In this document: positions 48,801 to 61,836 of the stretch, in pieces
Layout of the letters: each line of letters starts with the position of its first letter
Position numbering within the stretch: the first letter of the stretch is position 1
Origin: Lycocorax pyrrhopterus obiensis
Lineage: Eukaryota > Chordata > Aves > Passeriformes > Paradisaeidae
Assembly (NCBI GenBank): GCA_014706295.1
Contig: JACSVZ010000006.1
Coordinates: 32,731,848-32,795,847, forward strand
Direction of reading: 5' to 3'
DNA length: 64,000 nt
Program-made: the position numbers and the translations under genes
The notes under the pieces: generated by a model
What the model was told of the DNA's origin: nothing
Database searches by the model: none
The model's input: only the letters and a program-made list of their open reading frames with translations

Positions 48801-50653
48801 AAATCAAATGCAGTGACCACAATGAGTCTGGTGCAAAACTGTAGAAACTTCTACTGGGTTTTCTAAATTAGTTCAGAAGATCCAAGGCCCAAGTTACTAC
48901 AACGTGATTAAATCCCATTCCCATGTGAAATTGAAGTTAAGCCCGTTCAACTACTCTTTTAAAATACTGTAAATTAGAAGAGTGTTGAGAGTAGAAAGCC
49001 AGAAGCTTGTGTGGAGGTTTAGTGAGCCTCTAGACCCTTCCTTCGTTCCTACTCCTACACATCCTACAGTAACTGCTATCCCTTTTTCCACATTCATTCA
49101 TTCAGAGGTTCAGTGGCACCACCAGGCTCTGCGCGTCCGACTGGCTTCAAATCTACAATTTGCAGAGCTTCACACTAAAGAGTTTTTATATTGCTAAGAT
49201 TCATTACCCAACTTTATTAAAAACAACAAAAATATGAAGAACAAGGATTAAATGGCTATTGTTTTTCTCAACATAATATTAAAAAACAGAGCATAAATAT
49301 TCTATGCAAATGCAGACACAGACTTCCATGTTTCAACAAGAAGTAACTGTCCTTTCCTGAAAGCACTGGAGAAGCCAGAACCACTACATTAATTTAGAGT
49401 CAAATCCAAAACTCTCCTGTGACTGTATGAACAAATGAAGAAAAGGTATAGCTACAACACTGGCTTGAGTTATTCTAGAGCAGCAAGCACTGCAATCTGT
49501 ACAACAGAAATACCAGGCTAATATGAATTGTGGTAGGATCCTGCGTGAGGAAACCATGGTCAAAAAGCCAAGAATCATTACCAGAATTCTGTGCAATTCT
49601 GTGCAAACAACACTAGATCTTAACATGCATGATGGGGTTATAATAAGCTATATTTTTATAAAAATACTTTCAATAAAAAATTAACAGAAAAAGATGACAG
49701 ACTATACCACAGCTAAGCACCTGTCAAAGTACTGTTGCAGAGAAGTAAATGCTAAATGCTAACTTGCTTCTTACAACCACTACCTTTTCCCCCTGCCAAA
49801 AGCCAATTCAGACAAAAAAAAGAAACCCAAACCACAAAAAATAATAACAACAAAAACCTGAACGAAAAATTTAAACCCCTACATTAAAGGTGGGTTTGCA
49901 ACTACTAATGAAATTACTAATAAATACTCTGAATATTCAGTTTTATAATTTCCAAGACATTAACATTTAAATTGAAAGAGATGAAGGTCATTATTCACTT
50001 TTTATATTTTAGATTTCATCATGTTTTAGCTATACAAGTTAAGAGGATGAGGTTTTGTGCTTAATATTGTCTTTACTGAAGTTTCTCATGGCCCCTAAAT
50101 CTCTACTTAGACCATGGTGTAAAAGGCTGACAAAATGATGTGTAATGCCAACATTTCAGTGACTGTGAACTAGCAATAGTGGTTTAAAGATTTCAGTGCT
50201 CTTCTAGAGTTCGTGTTTGGAAAACCACTAGCATTTCTTGGTTTACTTGCATATTCAAATTCTATGAAACTGCCAGGTTTAGCAGGCTAGATGTTAACAT
50301 TGTGCATAGATGGACGGATCCTGTGCAAAAGGAATTCCTGACAGTCTCCCAATTCCCCAATCTTTGGTTCATTTTTATTAAAATTTTCCTGGCATTTGTG
50401 TCTTTACTGGTTTTTTATGCAGGAACAAAAACATGAAAATATAAAAACAATACAGAAAAAAATGTGCTAAAAATATCTAGGAAATGTAGTAAAACAAAAA
50501 AGTCGGACAAATTTATGTTCAAATAATTTTCCACATGCACCCTTTGCCAAGAGTTCTTAGCTTCAAATGTTAGAATCCCAATAGCAGAGAGAACATAAAT
50601 TCAAATTGGTTTGCTGATATTGTAGACCAAAAAAAATTTTTTTTGAAAGCTGT

Positions 50654-50706
50654 TTTCTAAACAAGCAAACAAACAAACCAACCCCCCCCCCAAAAAAAAC
50701 CAAAAA
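50654..50706. repeat. (CAAA)n with C10 and A8 runs
   Basis: aaacaagcaaacaaacaaac leads into ccaacccccccccc and an A run. Simple repeat with strong strand asymmetry. Confidence 0.85.
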
Positions 50707-51059
50707 CCCTAACCCCAGCTTTTCAAATAGAGAGCAGCAGGAGTTACTACAATTTTTTTTCTAAACATCAACATGTACGTTTTGAACTGGGAAATGAGAC
50801 AGAGTTTTTCTCAATCTTTCTGTAAAGGGAAGTACAACCTTACATTCCTAACAGTTAGATCCTACAGGATCAACACAGACAGGCAAGATCTGATCCATAG
50901 AAAGAATCTAACTAAATTCCCAAAATATTTCCAACAAGATCACCTCAAGGCAGGGTTGAAGGAAGATAACCCATTACGAAAGAAGAGATGGCTCTCTGGC
51001 ATGAAATATTTTAAGATCTAAGAAACAGGTGAATTTTCACAGCAGAGCAATTTCACCAG

Positions 51060-51249
51060 TAGAGTTCTGCTGGGATTTGAGCTATGACCTGTACTATTTT
51101 AGTTACTCATAAATGACCCAGTAAAGCATCTAAGTGATATGAAGACCATTCTTCTTGGCACTACTAAAACTGTAGAGACAAAGACTGACTGTGAAGAACA
51201 ACAAAAAGACCACAGGATTCGGAGCAATAAAAATGGAAAATTAAATTCC
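51060..51249 (+). mobile_element. Decayed CR1 fragment (upstream of usual 3' end), sense
   Basis: The run tgctgggatttgagctatga, then ataaatgaccc, then gactgtgaagaacaac and atggaaaattaaattc resembles the end of the CR1 reverse transcriptase ORF and the adjoining region in plus direction, with many substitutions. Boundaries are uncertain. The overlapping ORF (51139-51462) is explained by this in part. Confidence 0.55.
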
Positions 51250-52504
51250 GTTCCTGGGAGGCCAGCTACCCCCACAGCAGATCAATCAACTGACAGCTGC
51301 AGCCTCAGCCCAAGAAGTACATGCTGTGCAAAGCAGTACCGGGCACACAAAGAGTACAAAGAGTGTGACTGGGCACAGCCTCTCTCAGGAGACATCTTAC
51401 CACACCACCGTGTGTGGATGGAATTCAGACAAGCAACAGGTAGCACTAAAGGGTATTTGTAGAAGTGGCTTATCTTTTCTTTGTGTAAGAATAAGGAAGG
51501 TCAAACAAAAATCAAATCAATCTATCAAGAGAAAGCATGAAAAGTACTTAAAAAATCATATTTCAGTGTTAGTTACTCAAGCACTACCAGCTGAAAAGGA
51601 TACTTGGTGTTGACAACTAAAGGCCTTTTCTTTCTGCTATATTCAACAAGGAAAATCTCTTCATAACCTTACACTTGTTCTGATTTTGAGCACTTAGATT
51701 TCATAAAACACAACACACAGTAGCAGGGCTAATTCACAGCTTTCCCCCACCTTGTACCTACAGCTAAGGCAAGTATGCTATAATTAGCAATGAAGCAGCA
51801 CTCTAAAGCACCAACCTGTTACACAACTCTGTTCCTAATGGAAAACAGCAAAGACATTTAGGGCAGAGCTGTAAACCAACAAATACCGAGGTTCCTTCTT
51901 GGTGGTGTTTAGAGTGAGGCACATTGTATAAGGATGATTCTCAACAATTTTATTACATGGGCTGTGGCAACACAAGAATCTATACAAGACACAGTCAACC
52001 AGTATCAGCCAATGACCATCACAGGAGAACTATCTAAACATCTAACAGTTATTGAAATAAGACTGATGTTTGAAACAGAAACACGCATGATTCCTTCAGT
52101 TAAACCAAGGATATGACTGCTATCTATCCTTCCAACTACATTAACAGACTATGATGAGAACGTAATGAAAAATGCAATAAAGCCAAGTGGCAGCTTGAAG
52201 TGACACAGAACCTCAGGTGAGCCACACTAAACTCAGAGAGAAAAGTCCACACAGACTGGCTATAACACCAGCAAAAGCATGGCATGACCAACAGTCAACA
52301 GACAGTTCTGGAGGGGTGCAAGGTAGTTAGCAACTAACAGTAAACCCCAGGAAAACTTAATCACACAATGAAAAACAGCTGAAGAAATCGGAATCAACCA
52401 AAGGGCTGTCTCTTCACACCCAGCAACAGCATTTCTGAAATCAGATGACATTGGTTTTCCCAAAAATATAATCCATGCATCTCTAAGGCAAAGTAAAATC
52501 TGCT

Positions 52505-52612
52505 AAAAAAACCCCCAAAATAACAACAAACCAAAAAAACCCCCACAAAACAAAACAACAACAAAACCAAAACAAAACAAACCCAACCAAAACCACAAAA
52601 AACTCCACACCC
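52505..52612. repeat. A/C-rich low-complexity tract
   Basis: Irregular CAAAA, CCAAAA and CAACAA units interspersed with CCCCC. Transcribed with SNX25 it becomes a U/G-rich tract. No coding sense. Confidence 0.9.
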
Positions 52613-53050
52613 CAAAACTCTATTGACTGTGATAATCTGACAACACCTACTCTTAAACTCTATCAAGAGGCACTAAGAGTCTGATCTGGTCCCCAAGATT
52701 CAGTTGTCATGAGGTTTTAATGTCTCCTAGCTAAATGAATAAGGCTTTCTAAAGCATTTTGTTGAGTAGCACATTACATCTAGACAGCAAAAACTTGTCA
52801 AAAATTCCTGGGATTTATAAATACTTTACTCTTAATCAGTGCAAGATTGGAAACACAAATACAGATGGTATTTTTTCTATCACTAGTAATAAAGTTTTAG
52901 TGAACCACAAACTTTTGAAAAAAACCCAAACAAAACCATTCACATCAAGACAACCACAAATTTCAGAACTGTCACAGGCAAGAAGTCCTGTCTATTTTCA
53001 TAGAGACTGATCACTTTGTGCTCATAAAAAATAAACTATTGCTTTTGGGA

Positions 53051-53096
53051 TTGCATTCAGTATTTCAAACCGATTGCATTCAGTATCTCAAACTTA
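53051..53096. repeat. 23-bp tandem duplication
   Basis: ttgcattcagtatttcaaac at 53051 is repeated as ttgcattcagtatctcaaac at 53074 with 3 differences over the 23-nt unit. It lies deep in an intron. Confidence 0.8.
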
Positions 53097-54465
53097 AGAT
53101 GACTCAGTCACCTTTCAAACCCAAAACACTTCATATGGTAGAGCAAAAAGTACACTGTCATCTTTGTCAAACGGCAAAACAGAGAAGTTGGCTTCATCAC
53201 TTAGGCCTGGAAGAAATAAAACGAAATCTGACAAGTTTGCTCTCCAAAATTCAGTGTGAGAATGGAGGGTAAAAGCTACTCCAAAAAAAAAAATAGTTGA
53301 AAGGCACGTGAGCTGTCACAGCATAAGGCACTTAACTCAGAAAAGTGAATCATTTAAGTATTAGTAACTTTCTTTCAGCCTTACTGAGTAGGGATGGCCT
53401 CACACATCCAACTGAATGATCTGTGGGATAAACATCTTAAATGAAGACAGCTCCATATTTTTTACAGAAAAAAGTTACTTCTACATGCAAGTAACAGGAG
53501 GGAAGTGTAACACAACTATCTTTCCCTCGACATTCCACAATACCTGTTTTCTGTCCCCAGACAACCCCACTACCTCAAATTCTGTGACTATGTCAAGGCT
53601 TTTCAAATTCCATGGCAGGTTATCCAAAAGATAAAACACACGTATGAGACAACACAGCAAATAGCTTTTTCGTGCTTGTTTCTACGCATAATATTTAGAC
53701 TCTACTATCCTTTTCACATTATCAAGAATCCCCTAATCTGACTGATTCCAGATGAAAATGCTAAGAATAAATTATGATTATGTTGTAATAGTTCACCTTC
53801 AGAGAAGATGAAATAGGTAGGTAAAGTGTTCTAATTTTATATTTTTGCTACATATCCTGCTAATAGCTATTCATAAAAAAAACTTTTAAAACGTAACACA
53901 TACCAAGTTGTCATAAGACAACCAACCTGATTAAAGCAATGATAATTTTCATAGATACTCTACATTTACAAAAAACATTGGAAAAAGTGCTGCAAAGAAA
54001 TCTTAAAATGAAAAAGTATTTAAAATTAGATAAAATATTTACAAAAGGCTGATAGACTGTATCAGCCAGAAATACAAATGTTGCTTTTAGAGTCAGTTAA
54101 ATGGCAAGAATTGCACTAAATGGGAAGACTGTATGCAAGAGTCTACAGGACTTCTCAATTCAGGAAAATCCAGTCAAGAATATTTTAAGTGTTACCTCTT
54201 TGCTTTATGAACAAGTATTAAGGACTGTATTTCAATGTATTTTTGTAAAAAAAAAAAAAGCCATTAAAATGACAAGATATCAGCTGAATTTCAAAAAACA
54301 ACATCACATCACTTACTATAGTGGATTTCTTGAGAAGACTAAAACCTTGCCATTTCATATCATGGAAGAAACCGGGGACATATTGTGAAGTCTTGGAATA
54401 GTGCGCAGTTACAGTTTGATAAAAAGGACAAGAGATATTCAGACTCTAATGCACCTGAAACTCAC

Positions 54466-54550
54466 CTTCTTTCAGTGCTTTATCCATATTGTGAGAAATA
54501 ACCACTCTCCTTGATTGGATTGAATCATGAGAGCTTCCAGACCAATTACT
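54466..54550 (-). CDS. SNX25: SNX25 coding exon with the short-isoform start Met
   Basis: The exon is 85 nt: 28 codons plus 1 nt (ends phase 1). The acceptor is TTTGAATTTCAG and the donor is G|GTGAGT. It reads SNWSGSSHDS..., then MDKALKE. That Met is the first residue of the human 840-residue reference protein. Its context here is strong (A at -3, G at +4). The 21 codons before Met stay open back to the acceptor and look conserved (Ser-rich, then basic RR). An upstream exon of phase 0 is therefore expected, as in the longer SNX-RGS proteins that carry an N-terminal membrane anchor. No such anchor exon was recognised in the window. Confidence 0.9.
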
Positions 54551-57093
54551 CTGAAATTCAAACAGAACATACATCAGAAGAGGAAGGAATAAACCAAAAG
54601 TTACAGAAGGAATAACTGGAATTCAAGGCAACAGTACTGTATCATTTGGTCTTTATACAAATATTGCCACCCCATATGGTTAAAACAGGACTGTCAATTG
54701 TCTGTGAGGTTATGATACATTGTTCACTAAGCACATATTAACACTTGTGTATTGTACAGCTTGCAAAATTATCTTGGGTTTTTTTGGTAGAAGGGAGCTG
54801 CATTTATTTGCAAGTCAATGCACTGAGAACAGGACATGCATGTAACAAACCAACTGGAACCCTTTTACGCAGTATTTTCACAGCAAATAAAATATTTTTA
54901 TAGCCTACTGTGACAATGGACTTAATTTAGCCTCATAAACTACTTTTAAAACAAAAGAGAAGCCTTTAGATCTCCTACAGTAATTTTGGTTCACACTCTT
55001 CTGGGCTTTTCTTCAAAGATACTTCTGGCACTCTGCATTTTAAGCTGCTGTCCTATACAAATATTTGTCTATATTGGAGTATTCACTCCCACAGTGTCCA
55101 AACAGGTGGGCGGACGGAGAAACATTTTTCAGGGTACAGACAAAGAGCAGTGACTAATGATGTATTTATATAGAAAGGAGTATAATTCAAAACAGAAATA
55201 GAAACTGTCCCTACTGTCAATCAGCTTGGAGCTCACTCTCCTCAGTAAGGAGAGAGTGCTTCAGAAATATCCCCATCCCTCCAACATTCACCACACAGAG
55301 AATAAGAAAGAAGAATAAACTTAAAGTAAAAACACTGTTTAGTGTTCTTAAAGGTAATATACTGTTATTTCAGCCAATTTCCAGGCTAATATTCAGTGTT
55401 TTGGTTCAATGTTTTGCTTCTACTTCAGACACATGCATGTAGAGTCTAACAAAGTTCCTCTAATAGGACTCAGATAAGGGAGTCTAAGCACTACCTTTAA
55501 CAGCAAAATAAAGCTTTTCAGGCTTGCTCACACCTAAAACACAGCAACGTGACAGGTACTATCCATGCCTTGAGTGCCCTCCTGCCGACAGCTGATTGTT
55601 CCACCTGTTCGGTGAGTCCAGCAACACTGCCTAGACTTCTTCCAGTCACTATTCTGAGACCATGACTGTGGTCTTTCAGCTGATTTCTTTCCCTCCTTGA
55701 CAACACTATCAATGGCAGGAGCAGCAAGACTTCAGCACATTTGCCTCCATTTGCAGTCCCCACTCACTATCAAGACTGTAGTTAATGAGGTGTAAGAACA
55801 GAGTATTTAGCGAACCGCTAAAGATTTCCAAACCCATTTTGACACGAACACTGGCAAAAGCTTCAGCCATACCCATCTAAACAGCAAGAAAAGTATTTTC
55901 GCTCTTTGTAAGGACACCTAACAGTATTTGTAAGGCTCCAATACATCATCTCTGGCTGCTAATGTTATCACGCTTCCTCAACACAAAGCTGTGTTAACAA
56001 CAGTCACACAACTACTTCAGGATTTTTCTGCTTTATTTGCAGCAGGGAACTGCATGATTTGAAAATTTAAAAAGAGAGGAGATGGACTCACAGAGACCTT
56101 AAACACCCCAAGTACCTTAGGGGAAGGGATTCAGAAAACCGAATTACACGACCTCGCTCAGGTCTTTCTGTGAAGAAAGAGCTCCTAAACGTGAGCCCAC
56201 AATTCTGACTGAAGCTCTGTGCTCAACACACTCCATCTTCTTTAACACGCGTGCCAGCTTGGGTATCCTACAAGGCTAATCCTTCTGCTAAACTGAGTCA
56301 TACCTGCATGGAGGTCAGTGACCTCAAGCTAACTGAGGCATCAACAGTTGCATCCCATACATTGCAGGAAGTGGTTTTTTATGGCCTAAAGCATCAGTAA
56401 GTGCTCCGATGCAGTGCTTACCAAATTACTCCTATCAAAAGTGGTTTAAACACAAGCTTAAAAAAAAAAAAAGGAAAAAAGCAACCTTCAGAGGGGATCT
56501 ATGGTTGCAAGAAGATAAGTAGCTCGCTCCACATCACCACATTATGATCCAATCTACGCAATTCCACAAAGCAGGAACTGATCATTTTATGCTTCAAACT
56601 TGAATACTCATTTTAAGAACAAGGCAAACTACTACTGCCTCAGCAAAGTGCTGCTTCTTGAATACCAGACACGAACTCACATTTCAGCTTGCAAGAACAC
56701 ATTCCACTGAGAGTATCCACTGCAGCTGGTACATTTGACTTCTAAAAGGCACCATCTATTCATGTAAAAAAAAATATATAGCTCAAGTTGTGATCAAAAA
56801 GAATGTAAAAGGTAAAAAGTGAATACCATCACTAGCAATAGTGATTGTGCTGCTGTATGAATGTAATTACTGAAGGGAAAAGGAAGATGCATAGTGTATT
56901 GGACTTTCTGAGAACTTTTCCATACTCATACAGATATTGCACAAAGTCATGAACTGTGGGAGAGAAAAGCAAAGAGCAAAAAAAAACCCACTTTGGTTTA
57001 AAACAAGGTTTTAACTTCTTTAAAAAACAAATTTTCAAGAACAGAGGAGAAACTAACATTTGAATAAACAAGAATGTTCAAATGTATTGGAGT

Positions 57094-57170
57094 GATCATA
57101 GAATTGTCTAGGTTGGAAAATACCTCTAAGATCATTGAGTTCAACCATTAACCTATGATACTGGTTGGGT
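57094..57170 (-). mobile_element. Short CR1 3' end, antisense on plus strand
   Basis: The segment gatcatagaattgtctaggttgg, followed by cctctaagatcattgagttc, is the reverse complement of a CR1 3' terminus, about 77 nt long. It lies back to back with the sense CR1 remnant that follows. Confidence 0.7.
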
Positions 57171-57191
57171 TAGATCAGGTTAAAGAAAAAA

Positions 57192-57474
57192 AGTCCAGGG
57201 AGACCTTACTGCTGTCTCCAACTACTGAATGAGAGGATACAGAGAGAAGGGAGCGAGACTCTCCTTGCAGATGCACAGGACATCAGGAAACATTGCAACA
57301 CAGGAAATTCCCATCACAAGGCAAAACTATTTTAATCATGAGGCTGCTCAAGCATCAGAATAGGGGTGCTGACCAGGCTACGGAGCCTCCATCTCTTTAT
57401 CCTTCTCACTCTGAGCAAGAGGGTGAACTAGATGCCCTCCAGATATTCCTTCCAACCTGAACTATTCATGATCC
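57192..57474 (+). mobile_element. Decayed CR1 fragment, sense
   Basis: It resembles the last 280 nt of a CR1 in plus direction: a gggagaccttactgctgtctc start, acacaggaaattcccatca, the cggagcctccatctctttat segment and gaactagatgccctccagat, then ccttccaacctgaac. It has many differences and an internal deletion. Confidence 0.65.
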
Positions 57475-59130
57475 TTGATGACCCTTCAGAGAGCTGTGAA
57501 TTTAACTTCATGATTGCTAATGTATCAGATCTAAAGGTGCCTCGTCTAAAACAGCTGATCAAACCCATTTTTCCTTCCTGTTTTATGAACTCACATTTAG
57601 CAGAATCAAGACTTAAGTCTTGTTAGTTTAGGTTTGCTTTCAAAAAGTACTGTTTCTGTGACAATAATAATGATGAATTAATTAAATAAGCAGGAACCCT
57701 CAAGTTAGACGACATATGGCAACAAACACCTTAAAAACAACAGTAACAACCTGGTAATGCAGATAACCAACACCTGTGATAACAGAAGGATTTCAGGAAA
57801 TTCACAGCTCTAACAGCTGACGGAATAAAAAATTCAGCATATTTCACTGAAAGACTTTCTTCCCACCCTTGACTCAAGTCAGATGGAGGGCATATGTAGA
57901 GAACAAGTTCAGCTAGAAAGCCTAGATTTGAATGTTTTCACATTTTTCTTCATGTCATTCATCTAAAGAAAAATGGTGTTAGGTTTCACGAAATAGTTGT
58001 CATAACCCTGATTGAGCCAAACACATTTGTAAATGGATTTAACACAGTCAAAGTTCTAGTTTAGATGCTCTTTTACACTGATTAAAACCTGGCATGTTCC
58101 TCTAAGTCCTGACTTGCATTATCACAGCCCTCAATATTTTTTTTTTAAAACTAGACTCCAGTCTGTAGATTTTATTGGTAAAGAATGACAGAAACCAGAC
58201 TGAAACATAAATAAGACTTAACAAAAGGACTTCAAGGGATAGGGGTGGAGCACATTTGGAAAGTACATGCTGAGAATGAGGTTGCTAACAAACAGGGAGG
58301 CCTGTTTCCTGGAACAGTTCAAGTTTTCCTCAGCTTTGACTTTGCTTACAGGCTGAAAAAAAGGATGTGTGCATTTCCTGTAGACTTCTGAACAACACTC
58401 ATTGTTTGATACTTTTGAAAATTATTTAAGATGCAGAAAATAACAGTCTGAATGGGCCAAGAAAAAAAAAAGTCTGACATTGAACCTGAAATTTTGTCTT
58501 AGGTTCAGTCTCCTACAGATATGAAAATTAAGTAAATGTCAGTTATTGGTTTAAACAATTTAAGTAATTTAAAATTAGTTCTGAAGACAACAATAAATGT
58601 TAAATAATAAAGAATTAAGAAGGTATTTCAGCAACAACACAATAAATGGCAAAGCACAGAGAACATGGGAGTACCTTCCACTATCAAGAAACCATTTGCA
58701 ACACTAGGCATCAAATGCAATTTTTAAAACACAGCAGCAAAAAGCCAGGCACCTGCTACAGGCACACCACATGCAGCCTTACTCTGCCATGGAATTAAGG
58801 CCAGAAGCAGAGAAAAATTTGCAATTATTCCTATTACATTAACTCAATTACAACAAAACTAGAACAGAGATCACGACAGAACCCACAATATAAATGGGCA
58901 TTGTGGATGAGACAGGTTAATCACTGATCTAAAAGGCAAAGACTGCATCTAATTCAGCATACAAAAACCAACCAATTACTCATAGTTACTTGCTCCTCCC
59001 ACTGTTGCCCTATTAACTTTCCTCTAATCTTTGTAAACTTAACATCAGACTGGACCTTGACAATAAAGAGTCAGAGCCTCAAACAATAGTTCACTGAACT
59101 CTCCATAAATTCATCTTTAACAGATGTGGA

Positions 59131-59192
59131 CAGATGCGTTCTTATCCACATATCACTTCATACAGACATTCTTATCCAAACATTACTTCAAC
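59131..59192. repeat. Imperfect ~31-bp tandem duplication
   Basis: cagatgcgttcttatccaca...cacttcata is followed by cagacattcttatccaaaca...acttcaacta. The copies are diverged by substitutions and a small indel. Confidence 0.6.
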
Positions 59193-61716
59193 TAATGATG
59201 CAAAAATAAATTTTCTATTCACGAGAGTTAATATTTTTTAATTAATACTTACAGTCGTATTTAAGATTACATGGCAAGTATGTACATGTCACATTCAACA
59301 TTAAGGGATACCATAACTACCAATTAAAAAATCAACATACTTTAAGCATGTTAATCCTACTATCTTAAGCATCATTATCTCAATACTGATTTTATTATAT
59401 CATCTCATTATTTCTACTAACATAGTAGCTCCTGGAATGTGTAAACGGTGTTTATCAGATGGGGATCTTCTATCTTAACTGTACCATGTTTAAAATTGGT
59501 AAAACTGTAGCAGTGTAAAAACTTGATTAGCAGGGCAGAACTTTCTTCATTTGAGATTTCAGAGAATACTGGACAGCTAAGAATAAGAATATGAAAATGA
59601 AATATTTCTCAGGCATTACTTTCATCCTCATCAGTACAGCCAAGAAATAATCGGTAAGTTAGCATTCAAATTTCTGCTCAGCAAGAAATACAGCATTATC
59701 CTGTGCTGGAATATTTCATATTGCCATCAAAATAAAGTCTTCCATGAATTCTCAAGGTACAGGCATAGTCCCAGTTTACTGAACATTTCCACACTCTCAT
59801 CCTCAGTAAAAAGAGACAACAAGAACCTATAGTCTATACTTCAAGGCCAAAAGAGCCATATGGCATGAAAACTAAATTGCTGGCAATCCAGAAAAACCAG
59901 CACAAGATCATGCTTGAGCTGCAGAGTCTCAGCTTAGCAATCACAGAGAAACTCCTGCGTGGTCTATTGCTATACCCTCCCCACACATGAATTTTCACAC
60001 TACACACATTTTATAGGGTGTTCTGTCTTTTCAAGAGCACCACAAAACATGCCAAATGAACCATCATCATTAATTTTATTACCATTAACTTGTTCTCTTT
60101 CACATATTTAATAGGAGAAAAAACAGTATAGAATGACTGGTCACAAAAACCTCCCATAGACACAACACAAATCTGTTCCCCTTACGACTACATAATTTTT
60201 TTTTTGTAACCCCCTTAAAGTAACAGCTTGGGAAAGGATACAGTATTCTATTTAACTGGCTCTTTCCTTGGGTAAATTTTGCTGCTCTCCTTTGCAGAGA
60301 GCAAAAAACCAAGACTTGGCAATACAAGAGAACTTTATCAGATTTTATTTTCAGAAAGTTTCTGATACATGTCTATACTATTTTCAGTGTCAAACCATAC
60401 CTTGAATGCAGGATGCCTTCGCTCTTGACCTTATTACAGAAGTTTTATATCCACCCTTAGAATTTCCCTGGAAGAGACTTGGACAGTAAGATCTCTATGA
60501 GCCATCTATCCTTACTGACTCAGCAGAGCTTGGTTATCAGGAGAAATTAACTAGCTCCCTGGTTATGTTTTCAATCATAAAACACTGTTCAAGTGAGAAG
60601 CAGTCCCTACAAATGTAAAAACAGCCCAATTCACAGCAAGATAAGAGACGTCAATCTAACACAAAGTTGAGAAAATTAAATTCAAGCGCAATACAATTCA
60701 GAGCTGACAACAACATAGGATACAATGAAAGGAATCAGAAGGGACTGCATGACAAGACAAGATATCTCTAAATATACACGATGAATAAAAGGCTGTGTGG
60801 AAAACTAAGTCAGTTCACTGCTAAGGAGTTATGGGACAAAGAAGTGAGAGACAGAGTCTGAAAAATATTTGATTTCCTGAGGTCAGTCTCCTGTGATAAT
60901 AAAGTTATCACTTCACAGGTACAGCTGCAGGTAATCAGCATATGTGGTCCTAACAAAGTTTCAATTCTGAAAAAGCTTATAAATCCCAAATTATAATGGA
61001 TGTTCCAGAGATCCCTAAAAATAAACTGTACCAGAAATGTCCAAACCACAGGCCCTGGCTGAACTATAACAGAACATTCGCAATTCATGCAACATTCCCT
61101 TAACATTTTAAAATAGTCATGAAATTGGTAAAAAATGCTAAAATGTATTTTCATTATTTTAATTTCAGGACTTTCCTAGTAGTAAACTCAATTGCATCAT
61201 TAAAGGCTCATTGTTGACCTGCCTATAAATGAGACAGAATTAAGAACAAAAGTATGAGACTCTGAGTTCTGTTAAAAACACACTAAAATTAAACATATCT
61301 TCTCCTTTCAATCCAGAAACAACCCATCAATTAAAAGACTGGCAGTAGATCAGGATATCTAGTTGCAAGCCCAAGACAGTCTAAAGCATGACAAAAGTGC
61401 CATAACCAGAGACTGTTATTGCTTTTACAAAAATCCTGCAATATCAGAGCACTAAATATCCCCTGTGCAGCCAGAGAATGAAACAGACCATAGAACATCC
61501 TTGGCTTTAAGGCTGAGGAAAACCCATAAATACTTTTGAAGTCTTACTAAGGCATAAAGATCAAAACTGGAAGGAGTTAGGAAGCTTCTCCTCTCCCTCA
61601 CATCTCCTCCAAACTACTTATTACCTCAAGAACTGTTTTGCATCCCACTTGAAATTGATGCCCACAGATGACAAACCTTCTACTTCCCACAGCTGCTGGG
61701 GCTCCTGCAAGCTTAC

Positions 61717-61836
61717 CTTCACAAGCTTCATCTCATGGCAGAAGTCCAGCAGTGAAGCAAAGTAAGATTCTGTGTCCTTTCTCTCTGCTTCCCTCACGTT
61801 CTTCACAAAGGGCAGAGCACTCAGCTTGGATACCAT
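61717..61836 (-). CDS. Candidate alternative 5' coding exon (unidentified protein segment)
   Basis: An ATG in good context (G at -3, G at +4) opens 40 codons, starting MVSKLSALPFVKNVREAERK, that run into a consensus donor (AAG|GTAAGC) at phase 0. Phase 0 is what the SNX25 exon at 54466-54550 needs upstream. The residue mix (charged helix, then YFASLLDFCHEMKLVK) looks protein-like rather than random. Against it: I do not recognise the sequence in SNX25 or any other family. There is no clear upstream promoter, CpG island or strong acceptor, and an in-frame TGA sits 9 nt before the ATG. The frame also stays open past the donor to 61621 (71 codons in all), so it might be a chance ORF or belong to another transcript. 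Confidence 0.35.

Larger units (their letters stand above)
45884..54465. other. SNX25 intron, 8.6 kb
   Basis: Holds simple repeats at 50654 and 52505, the decayed CR1 at 51060 and the 23-bp duplication at 53051. Otherwise AT-rich with nothing recognised. Confidence 0.75.
1..54550 (-). other. SNX25: SNX25 gene body, partial (sorting nexin 25)
   Basis: Ten spliced coding exons on the minus strand form one continuous 540-codon frame that matches vertebrate SNX25 end to end over this part. Counting from the Met in the 54466-54550 exon, residues 1-519 are present: PXA about 1-200, linker 201-287, RGS about 288-400, then a charged and coiled-coil stretch leading into PX at about 510. SNX25 belongs to the SNX-RGS group (SNX13, SNX14, SNX19, SNX25), endosomal/ER-associated proteins with PXA, RGS, PX and nexin-C domains. 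Published work links SNX25 to lysosomal degradation of the TGF-beta type I receptor. The PX and nexin-C exons are not here, so the 3' part lies left of base 1. The 5' end is unresolved because the first confident exon begins at a splice acceptor. Identity rests on recalled family sequence, not a database search, but the match is extensive. Confidence 0.96.
54551..61716. other. Upstream intron or 5' flank of SNX25, 7.2 kb
   Basis: Holds the divergent CR1 pair at 57094-57474 and the imperfect duplication at 59131. A strong acceptor-like site near 56961 opens onto a frame with a stop and no usable donor. No CpG island promoter seen. Confidence 0.7.

Noticed and set aside
51139..51613. Overlapping plus-strand ORFs of about 100 codons
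   Set aside because: The first part overlaps a decayed CR1 fragment and no conserved protein was recognised.
56846..56967. Exon-like start after a strong acceptor (ctttgcttttctctcccacag), reading HDFVQYLYEYGKVLRKS
   Set aside because: The open frame ends in a stop before any usable donor, and the other frames stop earlier. Not recognisable as SNX25.
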